Of a DNA stretch of 64,000 nt, positions 45,879-56,876 are shown piece after piece. Below the pieces are notes generated by a model that saw only the letters and a program-made list of their open reading frames with translations, was not told the DNA's origin and did not search any database. Origin of the DNA: Laburnicola sp. R22_1 (lineage: Eukaryota > Ascomycota > Dothideomycetes > Pleosporales > Didymosphaeriaceae); the NCBI GenBank assembly GCA_014281115.1, contig JACONQ010000014.1, positions 1,612,001-1,676,000 of the forward strand, given 5' to 3'. Numbering within the stretch: position 1 is the first letter of the stretch; every line of letters begins with the position of its first letter. Made by a program: the position numbers and the translations under genes.

Positions 45879-46355
45879 GACTGTGTTGGCAACGTGCTGA
45901 GGAATAGATTTGCTTGTTCTGGGCTGTTGAAAGGTTTCTGAATAGCTACCGGCAGTATGATCTCTTCGTTCGACGCAGTGAGTTGGTAACAGGTTGATGT
46001 TAATAAAGGTCAAGCAAGAGAAAGGTGCATCACTGGAGGCGAGGAAAAGTTTGTTGGGTGGTCTGACAACAAAGAGGTGACGTTTTAAATCCTTAAAACA
46101 GACCTGTGGCTTATTTGGCCGTGAAGCGGAGTGCGCATGTGCCCTGCTTTGTGTGAAGTACCAACTACACGTGACGTGTGCTGAGAACCCGCGGGCGCTT
46201 TATGACGCCGCGCTAGGTACTATTGCGTAAGCCAAGATTGTCAAAGTCTTGGGGTGGGCTACTTAGGCTACGCTGCTAAGGACCAGTTTTGTCGGTGAAG
46301 AGGAAGGCCGAGCTAATTCCAATGTCTTGGAGCGTGGCATTGTGGGCGAGGTAGG
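45879..46355. other. Intergenic, nothing recognised
   Basis: Promoter of the small membrane protein and 3' flank of the lipase gene, both on the minus strand. Confidence 0.45.
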
Positions 46356-47810
46356 TTATTGATGATGTGTTTCGGCTATGCGCGTGCCGTGGACGTTGGT
46401 GAGGCCAAACGCCTTGACGATCGCAAGCGAAACAGGTCCCCATTTCATCATCGTATTGTGGTCTACGCACAAGTTGTCAGCAACCTTCGGTCTCTTACGT
46501 TTACATCAAGATACGTAGCAGACGTAATGCTTACCACCGTGCCTCGCAATAAGCTTGCTGATGCTCCGTGCACTGTCTCCGTTCCACACCACCTGCATCC
46601 CCGCCTCCCCTAGATTCACGACCTTCACTTCAGGGTTAGACTCATCCGCCGCAGCTTTAATAGTAGAGTAGTATAGCTCTTCTGTCTGGTTCCAGGGCAT
46701 CGTTCCATCGTTCTCGGCGTGGATCAGCACCAACTGAAATTTCTCGCAGCTGCATTGAGTATACGATGAGTACCTGCGTTTTTGTATTAGATACCCAGGG
46801 TAACTTACTGCTTCGCAAGAGAGGCAAGCCTCTGGTCGGTTCGCCAGGTGTCCCGGAAACGCCGCCGGAACCAGGTTTGCAAAGGTGGGATAAGCCGCAC
46901 GGGAGCTAGTACCTACACAGTGAGTATGCGGTGAGCGAACTGCGCGCAGAGATGGGCCTTGGGGTAACTCACGGGTATAAGGTCCGCGATGGCGTAGCAG
47001 GAGAAGGCATTGCCGGCATTCGTGAAGGCCGCGCAGAGGATGAGCCCAGCGAATTCGATCGGAGTGTCGAAATTGGCATAATCGTGCATTATACCTGTTG
47101 CGACTGCCGTTCCCAGAGAATGTCCAAGAAAGACTATGCGGTCTGATGCAATGCCAGCGGTTCCGAGGGCCCATTCGACCACGGCTTTAGCATCGCTCAA
47201 GAGGCCTGGCTCTGACGGCGTACCGGTCGATTCGCCGAAGCCCCGGTAGTCAAAAGTCAAGACGAATATTTTATCGGAACCGCCAGAGCTGTACATTCGG
47301 TACTCCTCTGTTCTTCGACCTTGCGCAACGGTTCCGGTGTTCCCGTGGAAATATATCAGCAGTCGCACCTCTGGGTTCTCTTTGAGTAACTTGAACACCA
47401 GCCTCTGTTCTATATTGTCTTGCTCTGGCTCTTCATCAATGAATTCCTGCACATATCGGGAATACAAGCCAAGCGGTGCGACAAGCCACGCGAACAACGT
47501 TTCCCCGTCCTTGGTCGGGATTCGGAATGGCGCGACCTGATTCTCTGCTCTCATCAGAGCGCATTCTCGCGAGCGCGGATATGCCACATACTGAGATAGC
47601 CAGCTCTTTCAGGCTGAGTTAGCCACTTCCCTGGGAACATCGTCACCCAATGCAAGTACAGCATCCTAGCCTTTGTCAGCGGCAACTGGCGCCTAGCACA
47701 CACTGGACTCACTGTTTCTGGACCCATGGTATGCAACAAAGAAGGGTACAGGGTATCCATATACAGCTTACCACCGACAACGGTATCGCGATGGCGTTGT
47801 ATAGGGACAT
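46356..47810 (-). CDS. ABHD12-like alpha/beta hydrolase (lipase)
   Basis: Probably a membrane-bound mono- or lysophospho-acylglycerol lipase. Six minus-strand exons: 47810-47713, 47665-47592, 47544-46973, 46912-46809, 46749-46535, 46462-46356, splicing to 389 residues with every junction in phase. Residues 5-30 form a hydrophobic N-terminal anchor. Family landmarks run across the joins: KNQVAPF, DGETLFAW, FHGNTGTVAQGRR, FDYRGFGESTG, nucleophile Ser near residue 200 (GHSLGTA), DTWRTDQRLASLAK, Asp near residue 297 (HAENDGTMPW) and His near residue 356 (GDHNT). Introns are 47-72 nt. The intron at 46750-46808 could use a nearer acceptor, but that would leave only 35 nt. Confidence 0.87.
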
Positions 47811-48792
47811 GATGGTTGTTGGCTTTCTTTCGCGACGAGCAAGCCCAGGGTCGGCGTGGCGTCGGTGCGCGGCTTTCCCGGCCTTGCTGGATTTAGCTAG
47901 ACCATGCGCGCGTTCTTTCTCCTTCGTGAAGACACACTGCGTGGACCTCGACTCGTCCATTCCTTTCACCCCAGCTTACTGTGCCCAGTCGCAGACGAAG
48001 CGCTCCTCATTTGAGCGGATTTTTCCTATTCGTGCCCGCCAAAGCCCCCACCGTAGGAAAGGGCGCGTAATAAAGATGCCCACCCTACTACCCAGCGAGT
48101 ACGCGGCGGATGCGTGAAGCCCAAGCGCTCGCATTCTCCAACACCCGGTTCGCGAATACGACTTTCACATCATCAGCATGCATTGGAGCGCGACGCTACA
48201 AGCCAGCAAGTTCCGACTTCCGTTCAAATTATAGGCTGTGCGGCGTACAGAAGCTGGTCAGCGCTACACCACTGTTCCCCGATGGACGCCACCCGGCGTT
48301 GAAAAAACGCATCCCCCAAAGCCCAAAGCCAGGAGTATTTTGCACTTTTGGGAGAGACGTCGGGTTGTCAGAGCTTCCATGGATGCGTCAACAATTCCAC
48401 AACAGGACGCGGGTTCACTACTCCCGGTCGCGCACGACGCGTCCACTCCAGGGCTGTCGCCTGCTCACGTGCTCGGATGCTCGGGTGACGTCACCACTGG
48501 TCGAGCGGTGGTGGTGGATCCTTGCCGTGGAGCGGACCGGATTGGACCAGCGTTACAACCAACATGTTTTTGTCGGTGGAGGGGCCAAGCGGGAAACGAT
48601 AACACTGTGAAAGGCTTGACGCAGCAGGCATCGCACGTGCCTCGACTCGTATTCTCCACAGACGTCTGACTCCTCCTGCCCGGGGTTGGATGGTACATGC
48701 ATAAAAGCCTGCCGCCGACCCCTCCGACCACGACATCCTAAGCTTAGCAACGACCGAATCTTGAGAATCACACTCTCCACACCTGTCGCAAA
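47811..48792. other. Intergenic between divergent genes with repeat B copy 2
   Basis: Holds a 38-bp match to the copia relic (48549-48586) and the promoters of the flanking genes. Frames here are not convincing. Confidence 0.45.
48549..48586. repeat. Dispersed repeat B, copy 2
   Basis: 37 of 38 bases match 20048-20085. Probably a small leftover of the same copia family. Confidence 0.75.
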
Positions 48793-49505
48793 ATGTCTAC
48801 GCAAGCCTATTCTGGCTCATGCCATTGTGGGTCTGTCAAATATCAGATTCGCCTGACAACCCCTCCCATCACGGAGGAGGTAGGCTTTGATGGTACGCAT
48901 GGTCCCGCCTAGATTCAAGCATTGGAAGATTGCAAGACCTTGACACGGTTCCTCAGCTAAAGGAAGAACAGGCACGCGATTCTACAAGTGCAATTGCAGC
49001 ACATGTCACAAGGTATGTCGCTCTAGATATCTATTTGCTTGTATTCTGCGCGGAGGATAATTTTCGTCAGATGGGAATGTTCCACTGCCGTCCCAGCAAC
49101 CTCGCAGAAGACTTCATTTTGACCTCACCGACCAACGTTGAAGAGGTGGGAGTGTACCGCTGTTTTTCTGAAAAGCTCGGATGGTATTTCTGCAAGCGCT
49201 GCGGTGTACGGACCTTCGGCGTGGCCGGGGAGTGGGTCTCTGAGGAAATCGACGTGGCCAAGTGGGCTGGCAAAGAGGACGAGGTTTGGAAAGTACAAAA
49301 GGTGTTCAAGACAAAAGCGCTTGAGGACGGCACTATGGGCTACGACGGAACGCCGCTTCATTACGTGAGCGTGAACGGGCACACACTCGACGATATCGAT
49401 CTCATTGAGGCACACGACAAGGGTTGGATTTTCTACGTCGAGAGGAAGCATGGAGATGTTCCTCAGATGCGCTTCAAAGAGCCATTCAAAGGAGGTTGTT
49501 ATTAA
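48793..49505 (+). CDS. GFA/CENP-V-type zinc-binding protein
   Basis: Member of the glutathione-dependent formaldehyde-activating-like family, small zinc proteins often of unknown substrate. Exons 48793-48892, 48972-49012 and 49071-49505 splice in phase to 191 residues. Zinc-ligand cysteines appear in the family order: CHC at residues 10-12, CNCSTC at 40-45 and CKRC at 88-91. The short middle exon of 41 bases carries the second group, so a single-exon reading would miss it. No signal peptide. The C-terminal third is acidic and less conserved. Whether it truly acts on S-hydroxymethylglutathione cannot be told; most fungal members have not been tested. Confidence 0.85.
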
Positions 49506-49748
49506 GAACCAGATCAGTGGAGGCAGGCTATTGGCAATCTAGAATAGAGGAGTGAGGGAGTAGACGGCGTTGTGGGGATTGCCAGAATCGGACTTCGGTA
49601 GTCACGGTATACAATTGGACGAGTTGGGCATAAACCCTCTTTTCATGTTCGAACACTCGTTTGCTGATCACTAATAGGAAAATCATACTAATATTCTCGC
49701 AACAAATCTAAAAAGGGTAGAATCCAATATGCTGCTATATTTATCCAT

Positions 49749-51233
49749 TCACCACCACTTGTTTTTCGTTTCAGTCTTAACAGGCTCCGGCGAAGTAGGT
49801 GAGGTAGAGTCGAAAGTGAACCGCGGCCGCTGCACCCGCGGGTTCGCATTAAATGAGACAATGGGCGTCAACCCCCCATACCCCCCAGTCCGCCGCTTGT
49901 TTCTAATCCGCTCCCCCACCCGCTCTACCTCTTGTTGGTCCTCCTCACGATCAGGCTTGTCATGCAAGCCGACGTTGTACAGCGCATTCCGGTAGTCCTG
50001 AGCTAGCTGGTCTGGCTCGATCTGCTCCATGTCCACTGGATATGGCTGCAGGTAGCTTTTCGGATTTGCGGCGCTCTTTGCGACTTGCGTGTCGGAGAAG
50101 TAAGCACCCTTTGGCGTGGCCACGTGGTCGGCATTGTGACTGTAGGGGTTGTCTGACAGGTGTGCTTGGGAGTACACGCTCGACCGTGGACGTGGCGCGT
50201 TAACAGGTTGGCAGGCTTGCGGTGGAGGAGGCGGTGGAGGCGGAAGCTGCGTATTTTGAGCTTGAAGCCCAACGAAGCTTTTCAGCCTGCCTTTCCAGTC
50301 CTTCCCGTCGTGGTGGCGCTTCACATCTTTGCCCGCGCCGTAGTTGGGCTCTAGCCATTGGACCCTCCCTGAAAAGGTCGGCTTGATGCTTTGGAATTCG
50401 CTGCTTTGCGCTTCGACATCTGGCACGCGATGGCCTTCGAGGTACGACAGGGCCGAATCGCGGTTCTCGTCGAACGATTGTTGGCGGCGACGAATGGAGG
50501 ACGGTGAGCGCTCCCGCGTCAGCACGGTTGAAGCAGCAGTAGTGGCGGACCACTTTGATTTGTTGGCGCCGTACTCAGTGTGGTTGGGTTGAGTCTCTGT
50601 CTGCTGGATGTAGGTATCTCTATCCCTCACCGTCCCTGCCGTAATCGGATCTGGCTGCATCATAGGCTGTCCTTGCAAGATCCGCTTGATCTGCTCATCT
50701 TTCTCGTTGCAATCTCGGCAGTGGCCTCTAGCGAAGCGCCATGCGAAGTAAATTAAAGCGCCGAGGAAGAAGAGAGCGAATAATATGAGCCAGACCATCA
50801 TGAGGATGGGGAGCGTGTTGTTGGCAGACTTGGTATGCTGGGTTGCTTCAGCCGCTGTGGGAGCCGGCCATCCGGATGGCAGAGGGGGGAGTGTCTCACC
50901 AAGCCCAGACATGATTGTCCTTGACGCACTGGCTACTGAGCTAGATGCAGTAGCTACCGAGCTGGAAGCACTGACTGTTGAGCTGGAAGTACTGGCTAGC
51001 AGGCTGCGGCTCGAGACTCGTGCGAGCGAAGACGAAGCCGAAGCCGAAGCTGAAGCAGATACGGTCTGCGTCTTCAAAGCTGATGTTGACAAAGTCTTCC
51101 GAACTGAGCTAGAAATTGTCTTCAAAACCGAAGACGAGAACGACTTCGAAGCTGAAAGGGTAGGAACGAGTGTCGGGTACGGAATGGTGGTGTAATTTGT
51201 CACAGTGATAATGACGGTACGATTACCCGCCAT
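49749..51233 (-). CDS. Ser-rich single-pass membrane protein
   Basis: Single exon of 494 residues. The N-terminal 130 residues are almost only Ser/Thr/Ala/Val (a likely O-glycosylated outer region) and end in a Pro-rich stretch. One membrane helix follows near residues 142-164 (LPILMMVWLILFALFFLGALIYFAW), then a Cys/Lys-rich start of a long polar cytosolic tail with a seven-proline run. No cleavable signal peptide is obvious, so the helix may act as signal anchor. The layout is that of Mid2/Wsc-like wall sensors but without a WSC cysteine domain; a sensor role is only a suggestion. Confidence 0.65.
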   Translation of the reverse strand: MAGNRTVIITVTNYTTIPYPTLVPTLSASKSFSSSVLKTISSSVRKTLSTSALKTQTVSASASASASSSLARVSSRSLLASTSSSTVSASSSVATASSSVASASRTIMSGLGETLPPLPSGWPAPTAAEATQHTKSANNTLPILMMVWLILFALFFLGALIYFAWRFARGHCRDCNEKDEQIKRILQGQPMMQPDPITAGTVRDRDTYIQQTETQPNHTEYGANKSKWSATTAASTVLTRERSPSSIRRRQQSFDENRDSALSYLEGHRVPDVEAQSSEFQSIKPTFSGRVQWLEPNYGAGKDVKRHHDGKDWKGRLKSFVGLQAQNTQLPPPPPPPPQACQPVNAPRPRSSVYSQAHLSDNPYSHNADHVATPKGAYFSDTQVAKSAANPKSYLQPYPVDMEQIEPDQLAQDYRNALYNVGLHDKPDREEDQQEVERVGERIRNKRRTGGYGGLTPIVSFNANPRVQRPRFTFDSTSPTSPEPVKTETKNKWW

Positions 51234-51670
51234 CTTGATAGGTTCGGTCGAGAGGAAGTATGAAGTGTTGCTTGGTCTCGGTCGAGGATGTTTAGTTGAG
51301 GTATTGTTTGCTTATCTGGTAGGTGATGAGGTGAGATATGGGGTTATTTATTTGAAAGGCGTTGTCTTTGGAGCATTGTAAAAGGCTGGTGCATTGTGCG
51401 TGACGATGCACAATGCGATGTGTGGACATTTTCACAATGTTGTTATGATGCAATCTGAGAACGACAAGAAGCCAAACTAGACATCAAGCAGTGCAATCAT
51501 TGCATACTGACGAAACGTCCTAGGTAATCAGAGAGACAAGTACAACTAACGATTCGAAATACAGGATTGGCAGGGTGGAAACAACCATTTTATTCAGCAA
51601 GGTTTCCATGATACAACTTCATTGTTCAATCCGGAGACTTATAGTAATCCTTCCAAGAGGTTCTGTTGCT
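51234..51670. other. Intergenic, nothing recognised
   Basis: Promoter side of the Ser-rich protein. Contains an A/T-balanced stretch with CAATG repeats, no gene. Confidence 0.4.
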
Positions 51671-52607
51671 TTAATGGAGACACAAACCCATGCCTACAGC
51701 ATAACAAATGAAACCGTATATCGAACCCTTCTTGCCAATTCCGACCCCTGACTGGCCACTGCTACTTTGTGTAGTCGTTTTAGACCCAAAAATCGGTGAT
51801 ACCAGAGGGCCGGTCACCGGAGAAAAGCTAATGGCGCTCCTCGTCACGCTTTGAGTTGCATGGTCCGTAATCTACCATTCCAATTCTCTACGTTAGTCTT
51901 CCTCAGTATTTGTAAGTAATATGAAGCTACATACCTCAGCGCCATTCAAGAAGATCGTGCTTGCACCAGGGCAATTCTTGTACTCCCAAAGATTTTTAAT
52001 ATCCGCCTTCGACCTCAAGCATGTCTCCTGGTCAATTTTACACACACTTGCCTGGAGCAGCGTCTTTTCGCGCCGACAGCTCGTCAGCTCCGGACCTTCA
52101 GTCAGCGAGGAAGTACACGATGCCCTGCTTTTGCTGTACCGGTCCCAACTCTCGATGATGGACTCGCAGACGCCTTGTTCAAGTGTAGCAGTTTGTTCCA
52201 CGAGCGTGGAGTCGTGGTGGATGCTGAGAGATGCTTATCGCATTTTTTATGCCATTCCACATGGAGGGCGCCGAAATCGGAGTCAAAAGAGGGGCCGAGG
52301 GCGCATTGACGGAATTCGGATTCACAGCTATATATGGAAGTTGGTTTGAGTAAGAACATTATGGTGATAGAGGAATTTGTGGCCTTAACCCAACCCATGA
52401 ATCGATGAACTGCTGGTTACACATGCAGCTGATAAGGTCTGGCTGTTCTGTCAATGTGTTACAGCGGGCTATGATGGTGTTGGCCGAGTCGCAGTTTGGG
52501 AAGGTGGGAATGATCCCCACGCACATCGATGATACGAGTGAGGATTGTGTGTTTGTGACGGCAAAAGGATAACTGGCAGCAATTGAAAAGAGGATTATCA
52601 GTTGCAT
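51671..52607 (-). CDS. Secreted cysteine-rich protein with GPI-like tail (frame break inside)
   Basis: Exon 1 (52607-52390) starts MQLIILFSIAAS, a signal peptide, and holds Cys-containing stretches ending in CMCNQQF. A GTTAAG donor and 62-nt intron lead to 52327, where the frame reads CESEFRQC and CDKHL. The next coding-like part, with ESIIESW, ASCTSS and about six more cysteines, is in another frame and runs to an exon end at 51935 (GTATGT donor). The last exon, 51871-51671, is Ser/Thr-rich and ends in a hydrophobic stretch after GKKGS, like a GPI-attachment signal. The jump between frames near 52220-52235 could be a missing base or an unrecognised intron (for example donor near 52310, acceptor at 52233). 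No domain recognised; possibly a cell-wall or effector-like protein. Confidence 0.5.
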
Positions 52608-53520
52608 GGTGGGTAGATGTGATTTCCCAGGAATGTTCGAAACGAGCACGAAGACCGAGTCTCAATCGACGGTCGCGTTGGGCCTTTTTTTCCTTATTTT
52701 ATGAACAGGCGTCACCCAACTGTCCTATATTTTGCTGCAATTTGTTCACTTTCAAAAAGCGGCTGCACTCGACTTTCCCCGCAGCTGCTGAGGGCACATG
52801 GCTGAAGTAAATCTTTCCTGCTGGGATAACCTTTCTGTGGTCGTGACTACCGAAGGTACCACGTGGTAGACATGGAAAGTACCGTGGCTCTTGCAGAAGC
52901 AAACAGTTGACTCGATCCGACAATACCTAAGTAATCCACGTGACGAGACCCAGCAGAGCGATTCTACGCTGATTTGCGACGACTGCTATGATAAAGCGCA
53001 CCTTATTGTGATGCGCTGCACAAATTGATCACAACTGCGGATTATCGGGCGGCCTGAAAATTCGAGCTACCAAGGTGGTCGTGGTCTTCAGCTGCCTAGA
53101 CGCTAAGCGCAATGCAGGGACTCTACGAAAGTGTATAGCACCAACCATCAGTCCGGCAATATGATGCACCAACTGCTGTGGTTATAATCCCCAGCGTCGG
53201 TCATGAACTGAGCCAACAGCGCTTCCTATCCAACAACTCCTCGCACCACCGTAACTTCGTCAGACATGTCTGTTTCACAAAGGGGCATTGGCTAGATTCC
53301 ATTTTCATTAGGGATCCCTTCTTTAGCACCTTTTTTTCCTCCTCGACCTGGCGCTTGTCTGTTTCCTTATTGCACTATGCGTTCATTCTTCGAAAAATGA
53401 CGGCTTTACTACAATTGGTGATAAGGACGTCTCATCCTTGGTATCAACTGGAACCTCGGCCTCCTATGGACTTCGCTCCCTGTTCTCGTGTTTCGACTGT
53501 TAGGTTCGTACTGAGAATGG
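52608..53520. other. Intergenic between divergent genes
   Basis: Nothing recognised except the promoters; the N-terminal exon of the next gene may begin near its end. Confidence 0.4.
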
Positions 53521-54957
53521 AACACGAGTCCCATCTCCCAGCAGCAACCATACGTCGATCTCGATACAGACGGAGGAGCCCCAGCATCGAAGTCCGTTTT
53601 GCTGGACTATCTTTCGGTCCCTATTCTGCGGCGCTGGTGCACTGCTTTCAGGAATAAGCACTTCCTTGTTGGCACTTGCTCTCTACTAGCGCTGACCATG
53701 TCCATCTTCATCACTTCCTTATCCGCTCGCTTGTTCGCAGTCAGAACCGTTCCCGTCGCAACCGCCGTCCCTATACTCTTCAACACTACTTTTGACGCTT
53801 CTTCCATCGACTCTTAAATTGACTGGATTCCCATCTTCGACGCTGTGTCCACCATCAACGTGCACAATGGAAAGCAATTAGCATGGACAGATGGAGAGTA
53901 CGCTTTCCAGCCTTACTTTGTGCAAAGTTCCGTAGGCGCGGATTCAAACATCACAGCAAGCACGAATGCGTACTCTGCATACTTAAATTGCAGCGTCCTC
54001 TCCAATTCAGACATCGAATTAGATTTCGACGACCCAAAGCTCTCTATAACAGCCACAGACCGCGGCTGCGACATTGAGCAGAACTTCAAAGTCTCCGAAT
54101 TACAGGCGGCATATTTTAAAACCAGCTCCGAAGCGACTTGCTCAGCGTCTGCCTGGTACAGTCGACTCGTCTTCACTGCGGCCACCTATTCGAGCAGCTC
54201 GCCGAATAGCGTCGACAACCTAACAGTCCTATCCTGCGTTATAAACTACCGCATCACGAACGGGAGCCTCGACACCGCGACCACACCGAGTAACTCTTCG
54301 ACGCCGTCCCCACCAACCATCGGATCGTTCCGCGTAAAGGGGTACGACGACACGCGCCCAACCCTTTGGCGAGTCTTCGAGCAGAGCATCCTCTCACCCA
54401 CCACCTTCAACGAGCAAACCATCTGGTCCACCTCCACATTCGGCACCCTCGTCCTCTACAAAGCACAGCAACTCAGTGCAGACCAGTATCTCTCCTCCAC
54501 CACGCTTGAACAAGCCATACCCGAAATCTTCTCACCCAGTTATCTAACCGCAGTCGCACAGCACGCATTCATCCCACTCATACAGCCCGAAACAACTACC
54601 GGAGAGATGGCGCAATTCACACAACGTCTGTTTACTATGTACTGGGTTGCTTATGTCATTATTATTATTCTTGTGATTAGCCTTTGCGTGCTTCCTGTCG
54701 GCATTGAGCATGTTTATACGCATCCTACGATTTTAATGGAGGAGACGGCTGGGCTGGTCGTGTATGCGGCATTGCTGGATGGGAGCCCTCTGCTGGATCA
54801 TGCGGCGAGGTTGAAGGAAGGCGGAATACGGAGGGTGGCGGAGACATCGGCAAATAGCAATTGGAAGGACGCTCGCTGGGGTATTGGCCCAACGAATGAC
54901 GGTAAATTGGTGATTGGGAGTCTGGATGAGCCGGAGAGGCGAAACCTAAGTGCTTGA
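53521..54957 (+). pseudogene. Fungal membrane protein (DUF3433-like) with one internal stop
   Basis: One frame runs from about 53521 to TGA 54957 and is broken only by TAA at 53815-53817. Before the stop it reads an N-terminal cytosolic part, LDYLSVPILRRW, and a membrane helix (FLVGTCSLLALTMSIFITSLSARLF). After it follow a large outer domain with many N-glycosylation sequons and a second helix near the end (YWVAYVIIIILVISLCVLPVGI), then a short cytosolic tail containing EETAGLVVYAALLDGSPLL. This helix - outer domain - helix layout with a downstream AALLDGS motif resembles the fungal DUF3433 membrane family. The stop fits a C-to-T change of a Gln codon. The true start is unclear because TGA lies just upstream; an upstream exon is possible. 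If initiation occurred after the stop, a 370-residue protein would remain. Confidence 0.6.
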
Positions 54958-55201
54958 GTGAACATTGATTATCATCGGCGGCATATTTCACGAGGAAGTA
55001 AGTCATGGCCTGTACATAATATATAAGTCGATAACAATAATTCTGTGGGACTATGAAGATTCCCAAACGGCCCAGTCTGGCAGAAACTCTGCGTGCACAT
55101 ACAAAATCACGAAAATACATGAAAACCGAATCTCGCAAAGAACACTACTTCATTCTACTTCTCATTCTACCATGACTAACCAACCACCAAGTAAATCAAA
55201 A

Positions 55202-56290
55202 TCATTTCCCAAGATCAGCATTCTCAAACCCCGCATGCCCACCGTCCCCATGCCCATCCTTGACAATATCCGCAGACAGACTCTTCCGCCAAATATCCGG
55301 CCTCGTCACCCGCGCCATACCCGGCGACGGCTCACGCATCTGCGGCCTCGCCGATCCAGTGACCGACCTACTACCCTCCCCACTACCAGGACCCACGTAA
55401 GCTTTTTCATGTAGCTGCGGCATCTCAGCGCCTCCAGCACTTCCATACACGCTATCAATATCACCTGTAGGATAAGGAGGCCTAAGAATCGGACTCTCCT
55501 CCGGCGACCTGCTCCCCAGCGAAGGCTCTCGACTCTTCCCCGAAGCCCGCAAAGGCGTGGTTTCAACTTCGCGAAATACCTTTGGTGCTTTGTAGAGCAG
55601 TACGCTGGAACGCAGGGGCCGCTCTTGGCCTCCTACGCTGCTGATTGCTTTCTCTAGGTCTATGGGGTTGCTCACGACGGGGGTGTCTAGGTGTGGGGCG
55701 CGTGGATCTACGTGGACTTGTGGGAGAGCGGAAGCTCGAGATTTTCGCTTGCGGGAGATGGGGCGGATGCAACTGAGATAGAGACATACTAGTAGGGCTA
55801 GGAAGGCTAGTATGCCGAAAACTAGCATTGCGATGGTGGTGCCGTTGTGCGCTTTGGACTCGGCGGAGGACTCGGAAAGGGCGGGCGATGACGCTGTTGT
55901 TGGGACGTTTGGAGCTGGTTGCGAGGACGAGGGTGGTGGGCGGGAGGACGTGGGCTGCGGTGAAAGTGTGCGCTTTGGGGTTGATTGCACAATGGACTGG
56001 GAGTGGGAAGTGGATTCTTGAGGTGTGGATTCTTGAGGGGTGTGTGTGTGCGTGGGAGCAGAGAGTGTGGGCAGCAAGGATATTATGCGTGTCAACGTGA
56101 CATGGATTGTCGTCCTTATCGCAGAATCGGAGTGCTCGCGCGTACGTATGTGGGTTAGAAGAGGGTAGGTGAACCCTGCCAGAGGGCCTGCCTTGGGTGG
56201 GTTAGGGCCAGCCTCCTGCCGCATATTCAGGGCTGGGAGGTCGGTGAAAATGATGGCTGGTCGGACGCTGAGGGTCGATGTGGGTGCCAT
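55202..56290 (-). CDS. Ser/Pro-rich single-pass membrane protein
   Basis: Single exon of 362 residues. The N-terminal 150 residues include a Thr/Ser/Pro-rich stretch (HTHTPQESTPQEST and after). One membrane helix (TTIAMLVFGILAFLALLVCLYL) lies near residues 153-174, followed by the basic stop-transfer RKRKSR and a long polar tail with Ser/Pro clusters. No enzyme motif. Same layout as the proteins at 41267, 45483 and 49749. Cellular role unknown; wall sensing is possible by analogy only. Confidence 0.6.
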   Translation of the reverse strand: MAPTSTLSVRPAIIFTDLPALNMRQEAGPNPPKAGPLAGFTYPLLTHIRTREHSDSAIRTTIHVTLTRIISLLPTLSAPTHTHTPQESTPQESTSHSQSIVQSTPKRTLSPQPTSSRPPPSSSQPAPNVPTTASSPALSESSAESKAHNGTTIAMLVFGILAFLALLVCLYLSCIRPISRKRKSRASALPQVHVDPRAPHLDTPVVSNPIDLEKAISSVGGQERPLRSSVLLYKAPKVFREVETTPLRASGKSREPSLGSRSPEESPILRPPYPTGDIDSVYGSAGGAEMPQLHEKAYVGPGSGEGSRSVTGSARPQMREPSPGMARVTRPDIWRKSLSADIVKDGHGDGGHAGFENADLGK

Positions 56291-56876
56291 CGCGCCACAG
56301 TATTTTGCGCAAGTTGTAGATGGTCAGATGGTGCTGAGTAGGTAGAGGGGATCTAAGAGGGAAATATATATGAGTAGATTCGGTTACATATGAAGGCAAT
56401 ACATTGTGTACCATTACTATTCTGAGCTCGTGAAAGGTGTTGTTCGTACACAATGCTTGATACTAGGCGAAGCAGCACGTTTCGGACTAGCGCTTCTTAT
56501 GTGCATCGGAAACACTTCATCTCAATACTATGTGTTGTATTCGGCCTCGAAAGAGATGGAAGAAGAAATATCGTCATGGCTGTTCCTTTCGAAGAAGTAT
56601 TGCTATCTTTTGCAATCCTGGTATCCTTCACTGTAAATTCCTTGTCTAGCTTAGCCTTTGCAGCATTTACATGCGGGGTTTCATCCTTGCATGCTAGTCG
56701 CTGCTCACCAGGAGAGGTACTCTCATCGAGTGTCGTTGATCAAGACCTTTTCTTTATTGCTTCTACTTTTTGACGACCCGGTTTCGCTGTCATGCCGTGA
56801 GTATATGACCGCCGTGAGAGAATGTTAGCGAGCCTCAACTCAGGCAATTACCCAGACCGCCCCCAAAGACATCCCC
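56291..56876. other. Intergenic, nothing recognised
   Basis: Promoter of the preceding minus-strand gene and 3' flank of the sulfotransferase-like gene. Confidence 0.4.
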
